Assembly (NCBI GenBank): GCA_035762175.1
Contig: DASTPP010000166.1
Location: 1 to 18,268 of the forward strand
Source of the DNA: DASTPP01 sp035762175
GTDB taxonomy: Bacteria > Myxococcota_A > Polyangia > Polyangiales > Polyangiaceae
Length of the DNA: 18,268 nt
Reading direction: 5' to 3'
Shown: positions 1 through 9,614 of the stretch, piece by piece
How the letters are laid out: every line of letters begins with the position of its first letter
How positions within the stretch are numbered: position 1 is the stretch's first letter
Notes under the pieces: model-generated
The model's input: only the letters and a program-made list of their open reading frames with translations
What the model was told of the DNA's origin: nothing
The model's database searches: none
Translations under genes and position numbers: made by a program

Positions 1-1253
1 TCGCCGGGCACGACGTGGCCCTCGTGCGCGTGCGGATCGTGGTAGTTCTGGCCGTAGCCCTCGGCGCGCATCAGCTTGGTGGGCGCGTTGCGCAGCTTCA
101 TCGGCACGGGCAGCGGCCCCGAGGCCTCGATGGCCTCGCGCACGAGCTTCATCGCGCGCTTGACGCCGTTGCTCTTGGGCGCGCAGGCGAGGTAGAGGCA
201 GGCGTGCGCGAGCGGGTAGGCGCCCTCGGGCATGCCGAGCCGGCGGTAGGCGGCGTCGGCGGCGACGGCGACCTCGAGCGCGCGCGGGTCGGCGTTGCCG
301 ACGTCTTCGCTGGCGAAGATGACGAGCCGGCGCGACAGAAAGAGCGGGTCGTCGCCGGCCTCCATCATGCGAAAGAGCCAGTAGAGGGCGGCGTCGGGGT
401 CGGAGCCGCGCAGCGACTTGATGAGCGCGCTCGCGACGTTGTAGTGCTCTTCGCCCGCCTTGTCGTAGAGCAGCGGGCGGTGCTCGCCGAGCGCCTCGAC
501 CTCGGCCCGCGTGAGGCGCTCGAGCCCCGGGCGCGCGGCGCGGGCGTGGGCGACGACGAGCTCGAGCGTGCCGAGCGCCCGCCGCGCGTCGCCGCCGGCC
601 ATCGCGGCGATCGCCTCGAGCGCGCCCTCGTCGGCCGAGACGCCGAGCGCGCCGAGGCCCCGCTCGGGGTCGGCGAGCGCGCGGCCGAGCAGCGCGACGA
701 GGTCGGCCTCGGGCACGGCGTCGAGCCGGAAGACGCGGCAGCGCGAGAGGAGGGCGGCGTTGACGGCGAAGGACGGGTTCTCGGTCGTGGCGCCGACGAG
801 CACGACGGTGCCCTTCTCGACGTCGGGCAGGAGGGCGTCTTGCTGGGCCTTGTTGAAGCGGTGAATCTCGTCGATAAAGAGAATGGTCTTCTCGCCCTGA
901 AAGAGCCGCGCCTCGCCGGCCTCGGCGAGCATGCCGCGCAGCTCGGGCACCGAGCCGTTGACGGCGCTGTAGGGCACGAAGCGGCCGCGGGTCTGCTCGG
1001 CGATGACGCGCGCGATCGTCGTCTTGCCGCTGCCGGGCGGCCCCCAGAGAATCATCGGCGGCACGCGGTCTTCGGCGATGGCGCGGGCGAGCACCTTGCC
1101 CGGGCCGAGCAGGTGGCGCTGGCCGACCACCTCGGCGAGCGAGCGGGGGCGCACCCGGTCGGCGAGCGGCACGTCGCCCTTCGCCCCGGGCGCCCGCTCG
1201 CGCGCCGCCTCGAAGAGCGTCGGGGGCTGGGGCGGGCGCGCGCGCGTCGCCAA
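1..1253 (-). CDS. rarA: RarA/MgsA replication-associated recombination AAA+ ATPase (3' end beyond the window)
   Basis: RarA is a clamp-loader-like AAA+ ATPase that acts at stalled replication forks with SSB. The visible 417 residues show Walker A GPPGSGKT at about residues 71-78, Walker B in ILFIDEIHRF near 120-126, the sensor run VLVGATTENPSF, and the RarA C-terminal region ending in NAPTKLMRAEGYG. E. coli RarA has 447 residues, so a few dozen C-terminal residues probably lie beyond position 1. I chose the TTG at 1253-1251. It is preceded by GAGGG, starts 8 bases after the yggS stop, and gives an N-terminus with PPTLFEAA followed by PLADRVRPRSLAEVVGQ, as expected for the family. A GTG about 27 codons further in is an alternative. 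It looks like the last gene of a transcription unit with yggS and the NosL-like gene. Confidence 0.93.
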   Translation of the reverse strand, partial: MATRARPPQPPTLFEAARERAPGAKGDVPLADRVRPRSLAEVVGQRHLLGPGKVLARAIAEDRVPPMILWGPPGSGKTTIARVIAEQTRGRFVPYSAVNGSVPELRGMLAEAGEARLFQGEKTILFIDEIHRFNKAQQDALLPDVEKGTVVLVGATTENPSFAVNAALLSRCRVFRLDAVPEADLVALLGRALADPERGLGALGVSADEGALEAIAAMAGGDARRALGTLELVVAHARAARPGLERLTRAEVEALGEHRPLLYDKAGEEHYNVASALIKSLRGSDPDAALYWLFRMMEAGDDPLFLSRRLVIFASEDVGNADPRALEVAVAADAAYRRLGMPEGAYPLAHACLYLACAPKSNGVKRAMKLVREAIEASGPLPVPMKLRNAPTKLMRAEGYGQNYHDPHAHEGHVVPG

Positions 1254-1261
1254 GGCCGCCC

Positions 1262-1969
1262 TCAGGCCCGCTCGCCGAAGATGGCCGTGCCGACGCGCAC
1301 CATCGTGGCGCCCTCGGCGACGGCCGCCTCGAGATCGTGGCTCATGCCCATGCTGAGCTCGGGCAGCCGCGCCGCGCCGCCGTGCAGGTTGCGCAGCGAG
1401 CGCAGCCCCGCGAAGAAGGGCCGCGCCGCCTCGGGGTCGTCGGACAAGGGCGGAATGACCATCAGCCCCCGCAGCCAGAGCGAGGGCTCGGCCTCGACCG
1501 CCGCCAGCACCGCCTCGAGCTCGGAGGGCGCGCACCCGTGCTTCTGCGCCTCGCCGGCCACGTTGACCTGCACGAGCACCGCCTGCCGCGCCCCGGCCGA
1601 GGCCGCCCGCCGACCGAGCTCGCGCGCGAGGTGCTCGTCGTCGACCGCGTGCACGAGCGCGACGCGCCCGGCGACCAGCTTCGCCTTGTTCGACTGCAGG
1701 TTGCCGATGAGGTGCAGGCGCAGCCCCGGCAGGTCGGCGAGCGCCTCGCGCTTGGCCAGCAGCTCTTGCACGTAGTTCTCGCCGAAGTCGCGCTGGCCCG
1801 CGGCGTACGCCGCCCGCATCGCCTCGGGCGGGTGGCGCTTGGAGACCGCCACGAGCCGCACCGAGCCCGGCGGCCGCCCCGCGCTCGCCTCGGCCGCCGC
1901 GAGCCGCCCGCGCACGAGCTCGAGCCGCGCGGCGACGTCGGGGGCACCGCTCGCTTCGTCGTCGCTCAT
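1262..1969 (-). CDS. yggS: YggS/PROSC-family pyridoxal-phosphate homeostasis protein
   Basis: This cytosolic protein carries PLP and helps control vitamin B6 and amino-acid/keto-acid balance. It is a single-domain alanine-racemase-like TIM barrel without known catalytic activity. At 235 residues it has the normal family length. The PLP lysine is K44 in VAVSKRHP. Other family blocks are DFGENYVQEL (61-70), HLIGNLQSNK (86-95), VNVAGEAQKHG (136-146), MVIPP (170-174) and the phosphate-binding end LSMGMSHDLEAAV to VRVGTAIFG. The ATG at 1969 lies 4 bases after the stop of the NosL-like gene, and the stop lies 8 bases before the rarA start. The three are therefore probably co-transcribed. Nothing looks damaged. 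Confidence 0.95.
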   Translation of the reverse strand: MSDDEASGAPDVAARLELVRGRLAAAEASAGRPPGSVRLVAVSKRHPPEAMRAAYAAGQRDFGENYVQELLAKREALADLPGLRLHLIGNLQSNKAKLVAGRVALVHAVDDEHLARELGRRAASAGARQAVLVQVNVAGEAQKHGCAPSELEAVLAAVEAEPSLWLRGLMVIPPLSDDPEAARPFFAGLRSLRNLHGGAARLPELSMGMSHDLEAAVAEGATMVRVGTAIFGERA

Positions 1970-1973
1970 CGGC

Positions 1974-2408
1974 CTACGATAGCTCGTTGAGCACGGCGGG
2001 CGAGACCTCGCTCGCCCGCAGCATCGCCCGGGCGTGGTGGTCGCGGGCGAAGGCGTCGGCGTGCTCGGGCTCGACCGGCACGAGGTCGGGGCCCATCGGC
2101 CCGAGCACGTCGCTGCCCGAGGCGAACCGGAGCGAGCCCGAGGGCAGGCGCGCCCCCTGGTAGTGGCCGCGCGCGTAGAGCTCGCGCGCCTCGCGCGAGG
2201 GCCCCCGCCAGGCCGAGAACGCGCAGCGGGGCGTGTCGAAGCCCCGGGCCGAGCCGTCGGCGAAGGCGAGCTCGGCGTACCAGCGCGAGGCCGGATCGAG
2301 CGCCATGCCGCAGTGGCCGCAGCGCGCCTTGCGCTGGCACGAGGCGGCGAGGGCGGAGGCGAGCGCGCCGGCGAAGAGGCGCCGGCGGGAGGGGCGCGGG
2401 GGGGCCAT
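1974..2408 (-). CDS. NosL-like CxxCGM protein, exported lipoprotein candidate
   Basis: The 144-residue protein starts with an export signal. SRRRLF (7-12) resembles a Tat twin-arginine motif, followed by a short hydrophobic stretch and Cys24 in LAASC, a weak lipobox. After it comes CGHCGM (30-35), the Cys-x-x-Cys-Gly-Met signature I associate with NosL and related copper-binding accessory proteins. Further on are FADGSARGFDTPRCAF and a His-rich tail near DHHARAM. NosL itself supplies Cu(I) to nitrous oxide reductase, but no nos genes are visible, so a general Cu or redox role at the envelope is all that can be inferred. The ATG at 2408 follows the kinase stop by 95 bases, a gap that contains a strong hairpin. 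Its stop is 4 bases before yggS. The family call is good; the function is open. Confidence 0.8.
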   Translation of the reverse strand: MAPPRPSRRRLFAGALASALAASCQRKARCGHCGMALDPASRWYAELAFADGSARGFDTPRCAFSAWRGPSREARELYARGHYQGARLPSGSLRFASGSDVLGPMGPDLVPVEPEHADAFARDHHARAMLRASEVSPAVLNELS

Positions 2409-2448
2409 GGGGGCGGCCCGCGCGTCGTAGCACGGCCCGGTGCCGCGA

Positions 2449-2477
2449 GGGGGGGCGAGATAGCTCGGCGCCCCCCC
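2449..2477 (-). terminator. GC hairpin between the kinase and NosL-like genes (attenuator or terminator candidate)
   Basis: GGGGGGGCG at 2449-2457 pairs perfectly with CGCCCCCCC at 2469-2477 across an 11-base loop. It lies just after the kinase stop and 41 bases before the NosL-like start. There is no T tract, so it may reduce read-through, stabilise the kinase mRNA or do nothing. Confidence 0.4.
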
Positions 2478-2503
2478 GGCGCGAAGCCGCGCGGGCGCCG
2501 GGG

Positions 2504-4213
2504 TCAATGATACGGGTCGCCCTCGTCGATGCCGCGCGAGGGGCGGGGCCCGCGGCGGGGCCGCTCGCGCGAGTCTTCGACCGCGGCGGGCTTCGGGCCC
2601 GCCGCCCCGCCCGGGGCGAGCGGCTTGAGCGAGAACTCGATGGTCAGATCGCGGGCGAAGGTGACGACGCGCTCTTCTTCTTGGAAGCCCGCGGCGACGA
2701 CGCGCAGCGCGTGCGGGCGCGAGTCTTGGAGCAGGCGCAGGCTGAGCGGCGTCGCCCCGACGGGCTCTTGGTCGAGGAAGACGCGGGCGCCCTCGGGCGT
2801 GGCCCAGACCACCAGATCGACCTCGCGCGCCACCTCTTCGGGCGCGCGGGCCGGGGCCGGCGCCTCGGGCGCGGGCGCGCGGGTGGGCGCGGGCGCGGCG
2901 GCGAGGGCGGCCTGGGGCAAGAGCGGCGCGGGGGCGGGCTCGCGCAGCGCGAAGGCGAGGAGCGCGGCGGCGGCCGAGAGGCCGAGCAGGCCGCCGAAGA
3001 GCTTCTCGGCCGGCGTGAACCGCGGGAACGCGCGCCCGAAGGGCGCCCCCTCGAGCCCGTCGCCTGGCCCCGGCGGCTCGACCGCGCCCGCGTCGGCCAG
3101 CGCGCGCGAGACCTGCACGCCCGGCACCGACTTGCCCGTCGCGCCGCTCGTGCCCGTCACGCCCGACGCCGTGCCCACCTCGCCGGGCGAGGCGGCGTTC
3201 AAGCGCAAGACCGCCGACGGCGTCATGCCCGCGCGCAGGGCCCCCGTCTGCTGCTCGATGAGCTCGCGCACGCGCTGGCGCTGCTCGGCGAAGGCCGCGC
3301 CGATGACGCGCGCGACGTCGGCCGCCGAGGCCCCCGCCGTGGCGAGCCAGGCCTCGAGATCGGCCCGCATCGCGCCCGCGCTCGCGTAGCGCTCGTCGGG
3401 CGAGACCGCCATGGCGCGCTCGGCGACGGCGGCGAGCGCGGGGGGCGCGTCGGGCGCGAGCTTCGAGACCGGCTCGTACAGGCCCTGCACGCGCTTCGAG
3501 AAGACCGCCGGCGGCTCGTCGCCCGCCGTCAGGCGCTGGCCGACCAGCGCCTCCCAGAGCATGACGCCGACGGCGAAGAGGTCGGCGCGCCGGTCGAGCG
3601 GGCGGCCGAGCAGCTGCTCGGGCGCCATGTACCCGACCTTGCCCTTGACCACGCCGATCTGCGTCTGCGCGCCCTCGGCGATCTTCGCGATGCCGAAGTC
3701 CATCAGCTTGACCGAGCCGTCGTAGCCCACGAACACGTTGTGCGGGCTCACGTCGCGGTGCACGACGCCGAGCGGGGCGCCGTCTTCGTCGCGGAACTCG
3801 TGCACGTAGTCCAGCGCCGCCAGCGTCTTGGCCAGCACGTACACGTGCGCCGGCAGCGGCAGCCCGCCCCGCCGCCCGACCCGCCCGAGCAGCGCGTGCA
3901 GCGGCTGGCCCTCGAGCCACTCCATCAAGAGGTAGGGCCGCGCCGTCTCGAAGTTCACCTCGAACGTGCGCACCACGTTGGGGTGCTCGAGCCGGACCGC
4001 GAGCTTGGCCTCGCGGAAGAACATCGACACGAAGTCCGGGTCCTCGTAGAGGCCCGCCCGCAGCTCTTTGAGCGCGTAGAGCCGCAGCGCCCGCGGCCCG
4101 CGCGCCGGCGTGACGAGCCACACGTCGGCCATGCCGCCCTGCCCGACGATGGCGATGCGGTGAAACCTGGGGTCGCCGTTGCGACCGTCGGCCGCGGTGC
4201 CGAGCGGCGTCAT
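2504..4213 (-). CDS. Membrane-anchored Ser/Thr protein kinase (Hanks type) with C-terminal PEGA domain
   Basis: This 569-residue protein kinase has an N-terminal catalytic domain. It shows the glycine loop VGQGGMADVW (23-32), the ATP lysine K49 in YALKEL, the catalytic loop HRDVSPHN with D154, DFG with D172, and the activation-segment end VGYMAPEQ near 194-201. All catalytic residues are present, so it should be active. A proline- and glycine-rich juxtamembrane stretch precedes one transmembrane helix at about 404-423, then an Ala/Pro linker. Residues about 461-528 form a PEGA domain (DLVVWATPEGARVFLDQEPVG), probably outside the membrane. The HRDVSPHN wording is typical of myxobacterial kinases. 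The ATG at 4213 gives a short lead before the glycine loop; longer frames upstream are low-complexity shadow. The ligand and substrate are unknown. It may be the first gene of the NosL-yggS-rarA unit. Confidence 0.95.
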   Translation of the reverse strand: MTPLGTAADGRNGDPRFHRIAIVGQGGMADVWLVTPARGPRALRLYALKELRAGLYEDPDFVSMFFREAKLAVRLEHPNVVRTFEVNFETARPYLLMEWLEGQPLHALLGRVGRRGGLPLPAHVYVLAKTLAALDYVHEFRDEDGAPLGVVHRDVSPHNVFVGYDGSVKLMDFGIAKIAEGAQTQIGVVKGKVGYMAPEQLLGRPLDRRADLFAVGVMLWEALVGQRLTAGDEPPAVFSKRVQGLYEPVSKLAPDAPPALAAVAERAMAVSPDERYASAGAMRADLEAWLATAGASAADVARVIGAAFAEQRQRVRELIEQQTGALRAGMTPSAVLRLNAASPGEVGTASGVTGTSGATGKSVPGVQVSRALADAGAVEPPGPGDGLEGAPFGRAFPRFTPAEKLFGGLLGLSAAAALLAFALREPAPAPLLPQAALAAAPAPTRAPAPEAPAPARAPEEVAREVDLVVWATPEGARVFLDQEPVGATPLSLRLLQDSRPHALRVVAAGFQEEERVVTFARDLTIEFSLKPLAPGGAAGPKPAAVEDSRERPRRGPRPSRGIDEGDPYH

Positions 4214-4503
4214 GGCCGGGCCTCGTCGACGGCCCGCGCGGGCCGCGCCGGCGCGCCGACCCCGCCGGCGCCGCCGGCACGGCCGGGGTGGGCACACGCG
4301 AACATCATACGGTTTATAAACGCCCGCAAAGCACAAAGCTACGGCGAGTTCTACGCGTCGGGCGCAAAGCCGCATTGCGGCCGGCGCCGCGCTTGTCGGC
4401 CCTCGCCCGCCAAGGTGCGAGCGCGCGATCGGCGCGGCCCCGCGGCGCTTGTGTTGATAAGACCCCTCACCCGATTCGCGCCCGGCCGCGCCCCCGACCC
4501 GCC
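4214..4503 (-). promoter_or_regulatory. 290-bp gap with an AT-rich promoter-like patch upstream of the kinase
   Basis: No gene is supported here. Bases about 4300-4350 are clearly poorer in GC than their surroundings and, read on the minus strand, contain TTTATAAA and TATGAT about 95-110 bases before the kinase ATG. This suits a promoter, but I could not find a well-spaced -35 box. Confidence 0.3.
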
Positions 4504-5535
4504 TTAAGGCGCCCCCGCGAAGAGCGACGCGCCCCCCGACACGATCGCATAACGGAGCACCGGCGCCGCCCCGAGCGCGAGCGCCACCGCGAACGCCGCC
4601 GCCGCGCGCCCGAGCCGCTCGCGCGCGAAGGCGGGGAAGGGGTCGCTCGCTTCGCGCGACCGCAGCGTCAAGAGCGCCCCGAGCGTCGTGCCGAGCGCGG
4701 CGACGGCCGCGACGAAGAGCGCCCCGAAGAGCGGGTAGCCGATGCCCCACGCGTCGGCCCGGAACAGGCAATAGGGGCACCGGTGGTGCGGCACCTCGTA
4801 CACGTGCGGCGCCACCTCGAGCACGACCGCCGCCGCCGCCGCCGGCAGCGCCGCGAGCGAGAGCAGGCCCGCCGCGAGCGCCCGCCCCCGGCCGCCGCGG
4901 CGCGCCGCCCAGAGCGACGCCCCGAGCGCCGACGGCACGAGCGCGAGCGCCGCCGCCGTCGCCGCCGCGCGCGCCCCGCCGCCCGCCCCGCGCGCGAGCG
5001 CCTCGCCGCCCTCGTCGACCCCCGTCGAGCAGCACGAGGCGACGGCCTTCAAGTCGAGCCCCCCGAGCCACTCGAGCGCGAAGCCGAAGTCGAGCGCCGA
5101 CGAGCACGCCACGATCAGCGCGCCCCACGACACCGGGCGCAAGAGCGCGAGCGAGCGGTGCGCGCGGTCGAGCCGCAAGAGCTGCCAGTACGCCCCCGCC
5201 GCGAGCGCCGCCCCGATCGTCGCCGCGACCGAGAGCGGCCCCGCCTCGTTCGCGTGCACGACGCCGTAGCCGCACATCGCGCCCCGGATCGAGGGCGTCA
5301 TGCGGTCGGCGACGACCACGGTCAAGACGAGCGCGAGCACCTGCACCGCCGCGCCCACCCGCGCCGCCGTCGCCGAGAGCTCGGCCTGCCGCTCGAGCGC
5401 GAGCTGCCCCTCGCCCGACGACGCCACGTGGCTGAACCGCAAGACCCGCGCCGCCACCCACGCGCTCCGCGCGAAGAGGCAGAGCGCGATCAGGCCCGCC
5501 GCGAGCCGCAAGAGCACCCAGGGCTCGACGCTCAT
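4504..5535 (-). CDS. Polytopic membrane protein with CPYC motif, partner of the upstream ABC ATPase
   Basis: The 343-residue protein has about eight hydrophobic segments (near 4-24, 60-78, 100-120, 133-150, 190-210, 218-240, 264-290 and 310-332). It carries conserved-looking cysteines outside or at the membrane face: C88 in AMCGYGVVHA, the pair C168-C169, and C253/C256 in PHHRCPYCLF, a thioredoxin-like CxxC preceded by histidines. From memory, similar HCP[FY]C membrane proteins occur beside ABC ATPases and NosL-like genes in delta-proteobacteria; I could not check this. It lacks the FtsX/MacB permease look expected beside a LolD-like ATPase, yet its ATG overlaps that gene's stop as ATGA, so they are translationally coupled. 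A heme, copper or thiol-related transport role is a guess. The frame and topology are solid; the function is unknown. Confidence 0.8.
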   Translation of the reverse strand: MSVEPWVLLRLAAGLIALCLFARSAWVAARVLRFSHVASSGEGQLALERQAELSATAARVGAAVQVLALVLTVVVADRMTPSIRGAMCGYGVVHANEAGPLSVAATIGAALAAGAYWQLLRLDRAHRSLALLRPVSWGALIVACSSALDFGFALEWLGGLDLKAVASCCSTGVDEGGEALARGAGGGARAAATAAALALVPSALGASLWAARRGGRGRALAAGLLSLAALPAAAAAVVLEVAPHVYEVPHHRCPYCLFRADAWGIGYPLFGALFVAAVAALGTTLGALLTLRSREASDPFPAFARERLGRAAAAFAVALALGAAPVLRYAIVSGGASLFAGAP

Positions 5536-6332
5536 TCGCCCTCGAGCCCCCCGCCAGGCCCGCCGCCCACGCCCTCGAGCCCCCCGCCGGCCCCGCCGCC
5601 CGCGAGCCCCCCGCCGGCCCCGCCGCCCTCGGCCCCGCCGCCCTCGAGCGCCCCGCCCTCGAGCGCGAGCCGCTGCGTCACCCGCGCGTCGCCCGTCACG
5701 CGCGGATCGTGCGACGCGATCACCAGCGCCGCCCCCCGGCCCGCCGCCGCCACCAGATCGTCGAGCAGCGCCCGCGCCCGCTCGCCGTCGAGGTGCGCCG
5801 TCGGCTCGTCGAGCAGCACCACCTTCGGCCCCCGCACCAGCGCCCGCGCCAGCGCCACCCGCTGCCGCTCGCCCCCCGACAGCCCGTCGACCTTCGCCCC
5901 CGCCCGCTCGCCGAGCCCGAGCCGCACGAGCGCCTCGTGCGCCAGCCGCTCGCCGGCCCGGCCCCCCAGCCCGTCCGGCAGGAGCGGCAGCATGACGTTG
6001 TCGAGCGCGCTCATGCCCCCGACCAGCGCCAGATCTTGAAACAGGTAGCCCACCTTCCGGCGTCGCACCTCGGCCCGGTGCCCGTCGCGCAGCCGCGAGA
6101 CCGGCTCGCCCTCGATGAGCACCTCGCCCGTGGTCGGCAAGAGCATACCCCCGAGTAGCGCGAGCAGCGTCGTCTTGCCACTGCCGCTCGGGCCGGTCAC
6201 GACCGCCACCTCGCCCGCCCGCACCCCCAGGCTCACCCCGCGCAGCACCTCGCGCCGCTGCCGCCCGTCGCGCACCCGCTTGCCGAGCCCGCGGGCCTCG
6301 AGCACGAACCCGTCCGCCGCGCCCCCGCTCAT
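5532..6332 (-). CDS. LolD-like ABC transporter ATP-binding protein with glycine-rich tail
   Basis: This 266-residue ATPase subunit has every nucleotide-binding motif: Walker A GPSGSGKT (47-54), Q-loop Q99 in YLFQD, signature LSGGERQ (151-157), Walker B VVLLDE (171-176) and switch histidine H208 in IASHDP. It resembles the LolD/MacB/FtsE group. After residue 225 the protein becomes a tail of about 40 residues made of Gly, Ala, Leu and Glu in short repeats (LEGG, AGGG, LEGVGG), which is absent from standard LolD. Its ATG at 6332 overlaps the stop of the lipoprotein gene as ATGA, and its own stop overlaps the next ATG in the same way. No FtsX-type permease is visible, so the CPYC membrane protein is the likely membrane partner. 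The substrate is unknown. Confidence 0.93.
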   Translation of the reverse strand: MSGGAADGFVLEARGLGKRVRDGRQRREVLRGVSLGVRAGEVAVVTGPSGSGKTTLLALLGGMLLPTTGEVLIEGEPVSRLRDGHRAEVRRRKVGYLFQDLALVGGMSALDNVMLPLLPDGLGGRAGERLAHEALVRLGLGERAGAKVDGLSGGERQRVALARALVRGPKVVLLDEPTAHLDGERARALLDDLVAAAGRGAALVIASHDPRVTGDARVTQRLALEGGALEGGGAEGGGAGGGLAGGGAGGGLEGVGGGPGGGLEGE

Positions 6333-6988
6333 CGCGCGCGCGAGATCGCCGGCGGCGCCACCGCCCTCGCCTTGACGTACTGCGAGAGCCGCCTCGGCGT
6401 CGCCCGGCAGCTCGCCCGCACCCGCCCCCGGAAGAGCATCGCCCAGGGCGCGCCGCCGAGATCGACCTGCGCCGAGAACGCGAGCTCGGTGCGCCGCGGC
6501 CCGAGCGGCCGCAGCACCAGCAGCGCGTGCGCCGCCTCGATGTCGTGCGGGTAGCGGGGGTCGAGCCAGACCTGGAAGGCGTCGCCCACCTGGCGCACCC
6601 GCACCGTATAGCGCGCCGAAAAGAAGGACGCGCCCTGCTCGATCGCCAGCACCTTGTCGCCCTCGGGCGAGGTGCCCAGCGGCCGGGCCGCCTGCAGCCG
6701 CGGCAAGAGCACCGGCAAGATCGAGGGGTCGAGCAGCAGGCGACGCACCTCGTCGATCGGCGCGTCGACCACGGTCTTCTCGGCGACGCGAATGAGATCG
6801 TCGTTCTCTTCGGCCGCCGCCTTCGCCCGGGCGACCCCGGCCGCCGGCGCGCCTGTCGCCTCGGCTCGCGCCTCGCCCCCCGGCTTCGCCGGCGGGGCCG
6901 GCGTCGCCGGCGCCCTCGTCGAGGGCGCGCAAGCCCCGAGCAACAGACCTGCCGCCAGCAACGCGCTCAGGCTCTGTGCACTCGTCAT
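6329..6988 (-). CDS. SRPBCC-fold (START/polyketide-cyclase-like) lipoprotein
   Basis: The 219-residue protein begins with a clear lipoprotein signal: a hydrophobic core ending LLLGAC with the lipidated cysteine at C20. An Ala/Pro-rich linker follows to about residue 60. The rest resembles the SRPBCC fold: a first strand LIRVAEKTVVDAPIDEVRRLL with the helix-grip opening, FFSARYTVRVRQVGDAFQVWL, and TELAFSAQVDLGG near the end. Such domains bind hydrophobic ligands in a cavity, and here the protein would sit on the periplasmic membrane face. It is the first gene of a three-gene operon with ATGA overlaps to an ABC ATPase and a CPYC membrane protein. A ligand-receiving role for that system is therefore an attractive inference. 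The ATG at 6988 has no obvious Shine-Dalgarno. The signal peptide supports this start. Confidence 0.85.
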   Translation of the reverse strand: MTSAQSLSALLAAGLLLGACAPSTRAPATPAPPAKPGGEARAEATGAPAAGVARAKAAAEENDDLIRVAEKTVVDAPIDEVRRLLLDPSILPVLLPRLQAARPLGTSPEGDKVLAIEQGASFFSARYTVRVRQVGDAFQVWLDPRYPHDIEAAHALLVLRPLGPRRTELAFSAQVDLGGAPWAMLFRGRVRASCRATPRRLSQYVKARAVAPPAISRAR

Positions 6989-7311
6989 GGTGCGATATGG
7001 TAAGCCGTCCCGGCGGAACGCAAAGGGAAGAATGGTCGAGTTCGGGGCGAATGTGCGCGCCTGTCGTGGGGGCCCGCCCGCAGGCTCGGGCTTCATCGAC
7101 CTCGAGGCCAGCCCAAAACGCCCCGGTTTTTCCCCCGAGCCGCCCCCCGCCGGCTCACGGACGAGTTCGGGGCTCTGGCACGATGCGCTGCATAACGCCG
7201 CGCTTTTTTGTGGCACCCCCACCCACCAAAACGAGGCCGGACGGATGCCGCCCAGCCGCCCGGTTTCAACCTGGGCGGCTGAGCGGCGCCCCGGGGCCGC
7301 CCGGGGTGGGC
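6989..7311. other. Intergenic stretch of 323 bp without a supported gene
   Basis: It separates the operon starting at 6988 from the small minus-strand gene ending at 7312. It should contain the promoter of the lipoprotein operon. The best AT-richer patch is at about 6993-7035, but the boxes are poor. A GC hairpin lies near its right end (listed separately). Confidence 0.5.
7247..7279 (-). terminator. GC stem-loop downstream of the small minus-strand gene
   Basis: GCCGCCCAG at 7247-7255 is the exact reverse complement of CTGGGCGGC at 7271-7279, leaving a 15-base loop. An alternative register pairs AGCCGCCC with GGGCGGCT. It lies 33 bases after the stop of the gene ending at 7312, so it is a reasonable transcription end, though it lacks a T run. 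Confidence 0.35.
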
Positions 7312-7593
7312 CTAAGGCAGCCCCTTGGCGCACTCGAAGGGGCCGACGAGCAGCGCCGAGCGCGCGCAGCGCACCATCACGAGCGCGCCCTGGCGGCGGA
7401 ACTCGAAGCGCTGGCCGAAGGGCGTGCGCTCGATGCGGCTGAGCTGGCAGTGGCCCTCGGGGCACGAGGCCTCGGCGCGGGCGAGCGCTTCGACCTCCGA
7501 CGAGTCGCCGTACACGTTGCGCACCGACAGGGCGGCGAGGCCGAGGCAGGCGGCGGTGAGCGTTGCGTTCGCGACACTGCGGAAGCGGGCCAC
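7312..7593 (-). CDS. Small exported or membrane-anchored protein of unknown function
   Basis: This 93-residue protein has a positively charged start and a hydrophobic segment (about residues 8-23) that could be a signal peptide or an anchor. The mature part has four cysteines in two pairs (CPEGHC and VRCARSALLVGPFEC), suggesting disulfides outside the cytoplasm. Its body reads like a small beta domain (ERTPFGQRFEFRRQGALVMVRC). I do not recognise a named family. The GTG start at 7593 gives the neatest signal sequence. A good -10 hexamer (TATACT, at 7607-7602) lies only 8 bases upstream of it, which implies a leaderless or nearly leaderless mRNA. It diverges from ygiQ across 64 bases. Confidence 0.65.
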   Translation of the reverse strand: MARFRSVANATLTAACLGLAALSVRNVYGDSSEVEALARAEASCPEGHCQLSRIERTPFGQRFEFRRQGALVMVRCARSALLVGPFECAKGLP

Positions 7594-7657
7594 GGCCGCC
7601 GAGTATAGCGCGGCCCCGGCCGCCGCGGCGAAGGGCCCGTGCTAGGCTGCGGGCGCC
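7594..7657. promoter_or_regulatory. Divergent promoter spacer of 64 bp with two start-proximal -10 boxes
   Basis: On the minus strand TATACT (7607-7602) ends 8 bases before the GTG at 7593. On the plus strand TAGGCT (7643-7648) ends 9 bases before the GTG at 7658. Both spacings put the expected +1 at or next to the start codon. No convincing -35 box is visible on either side. Confidence 0.4.
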
Positions 7658-9613
<1,956 letters not shown>

Positions 9614-9614
9614 T

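Noticed and set aside
15..1775. Long plus-strand open frames across rarA and yggS
   Set aside because: Arg/Ala/Gly-rich antisense shadows; the minus strand carries clear family motifs for both genes.
4214..5461. N-terminal extension of the kinase frame
   Set aside because: Low-complexity shadow of the membrane-protein gene; the kinase glycine loop begins about 20 residues after the ATG at 4213.
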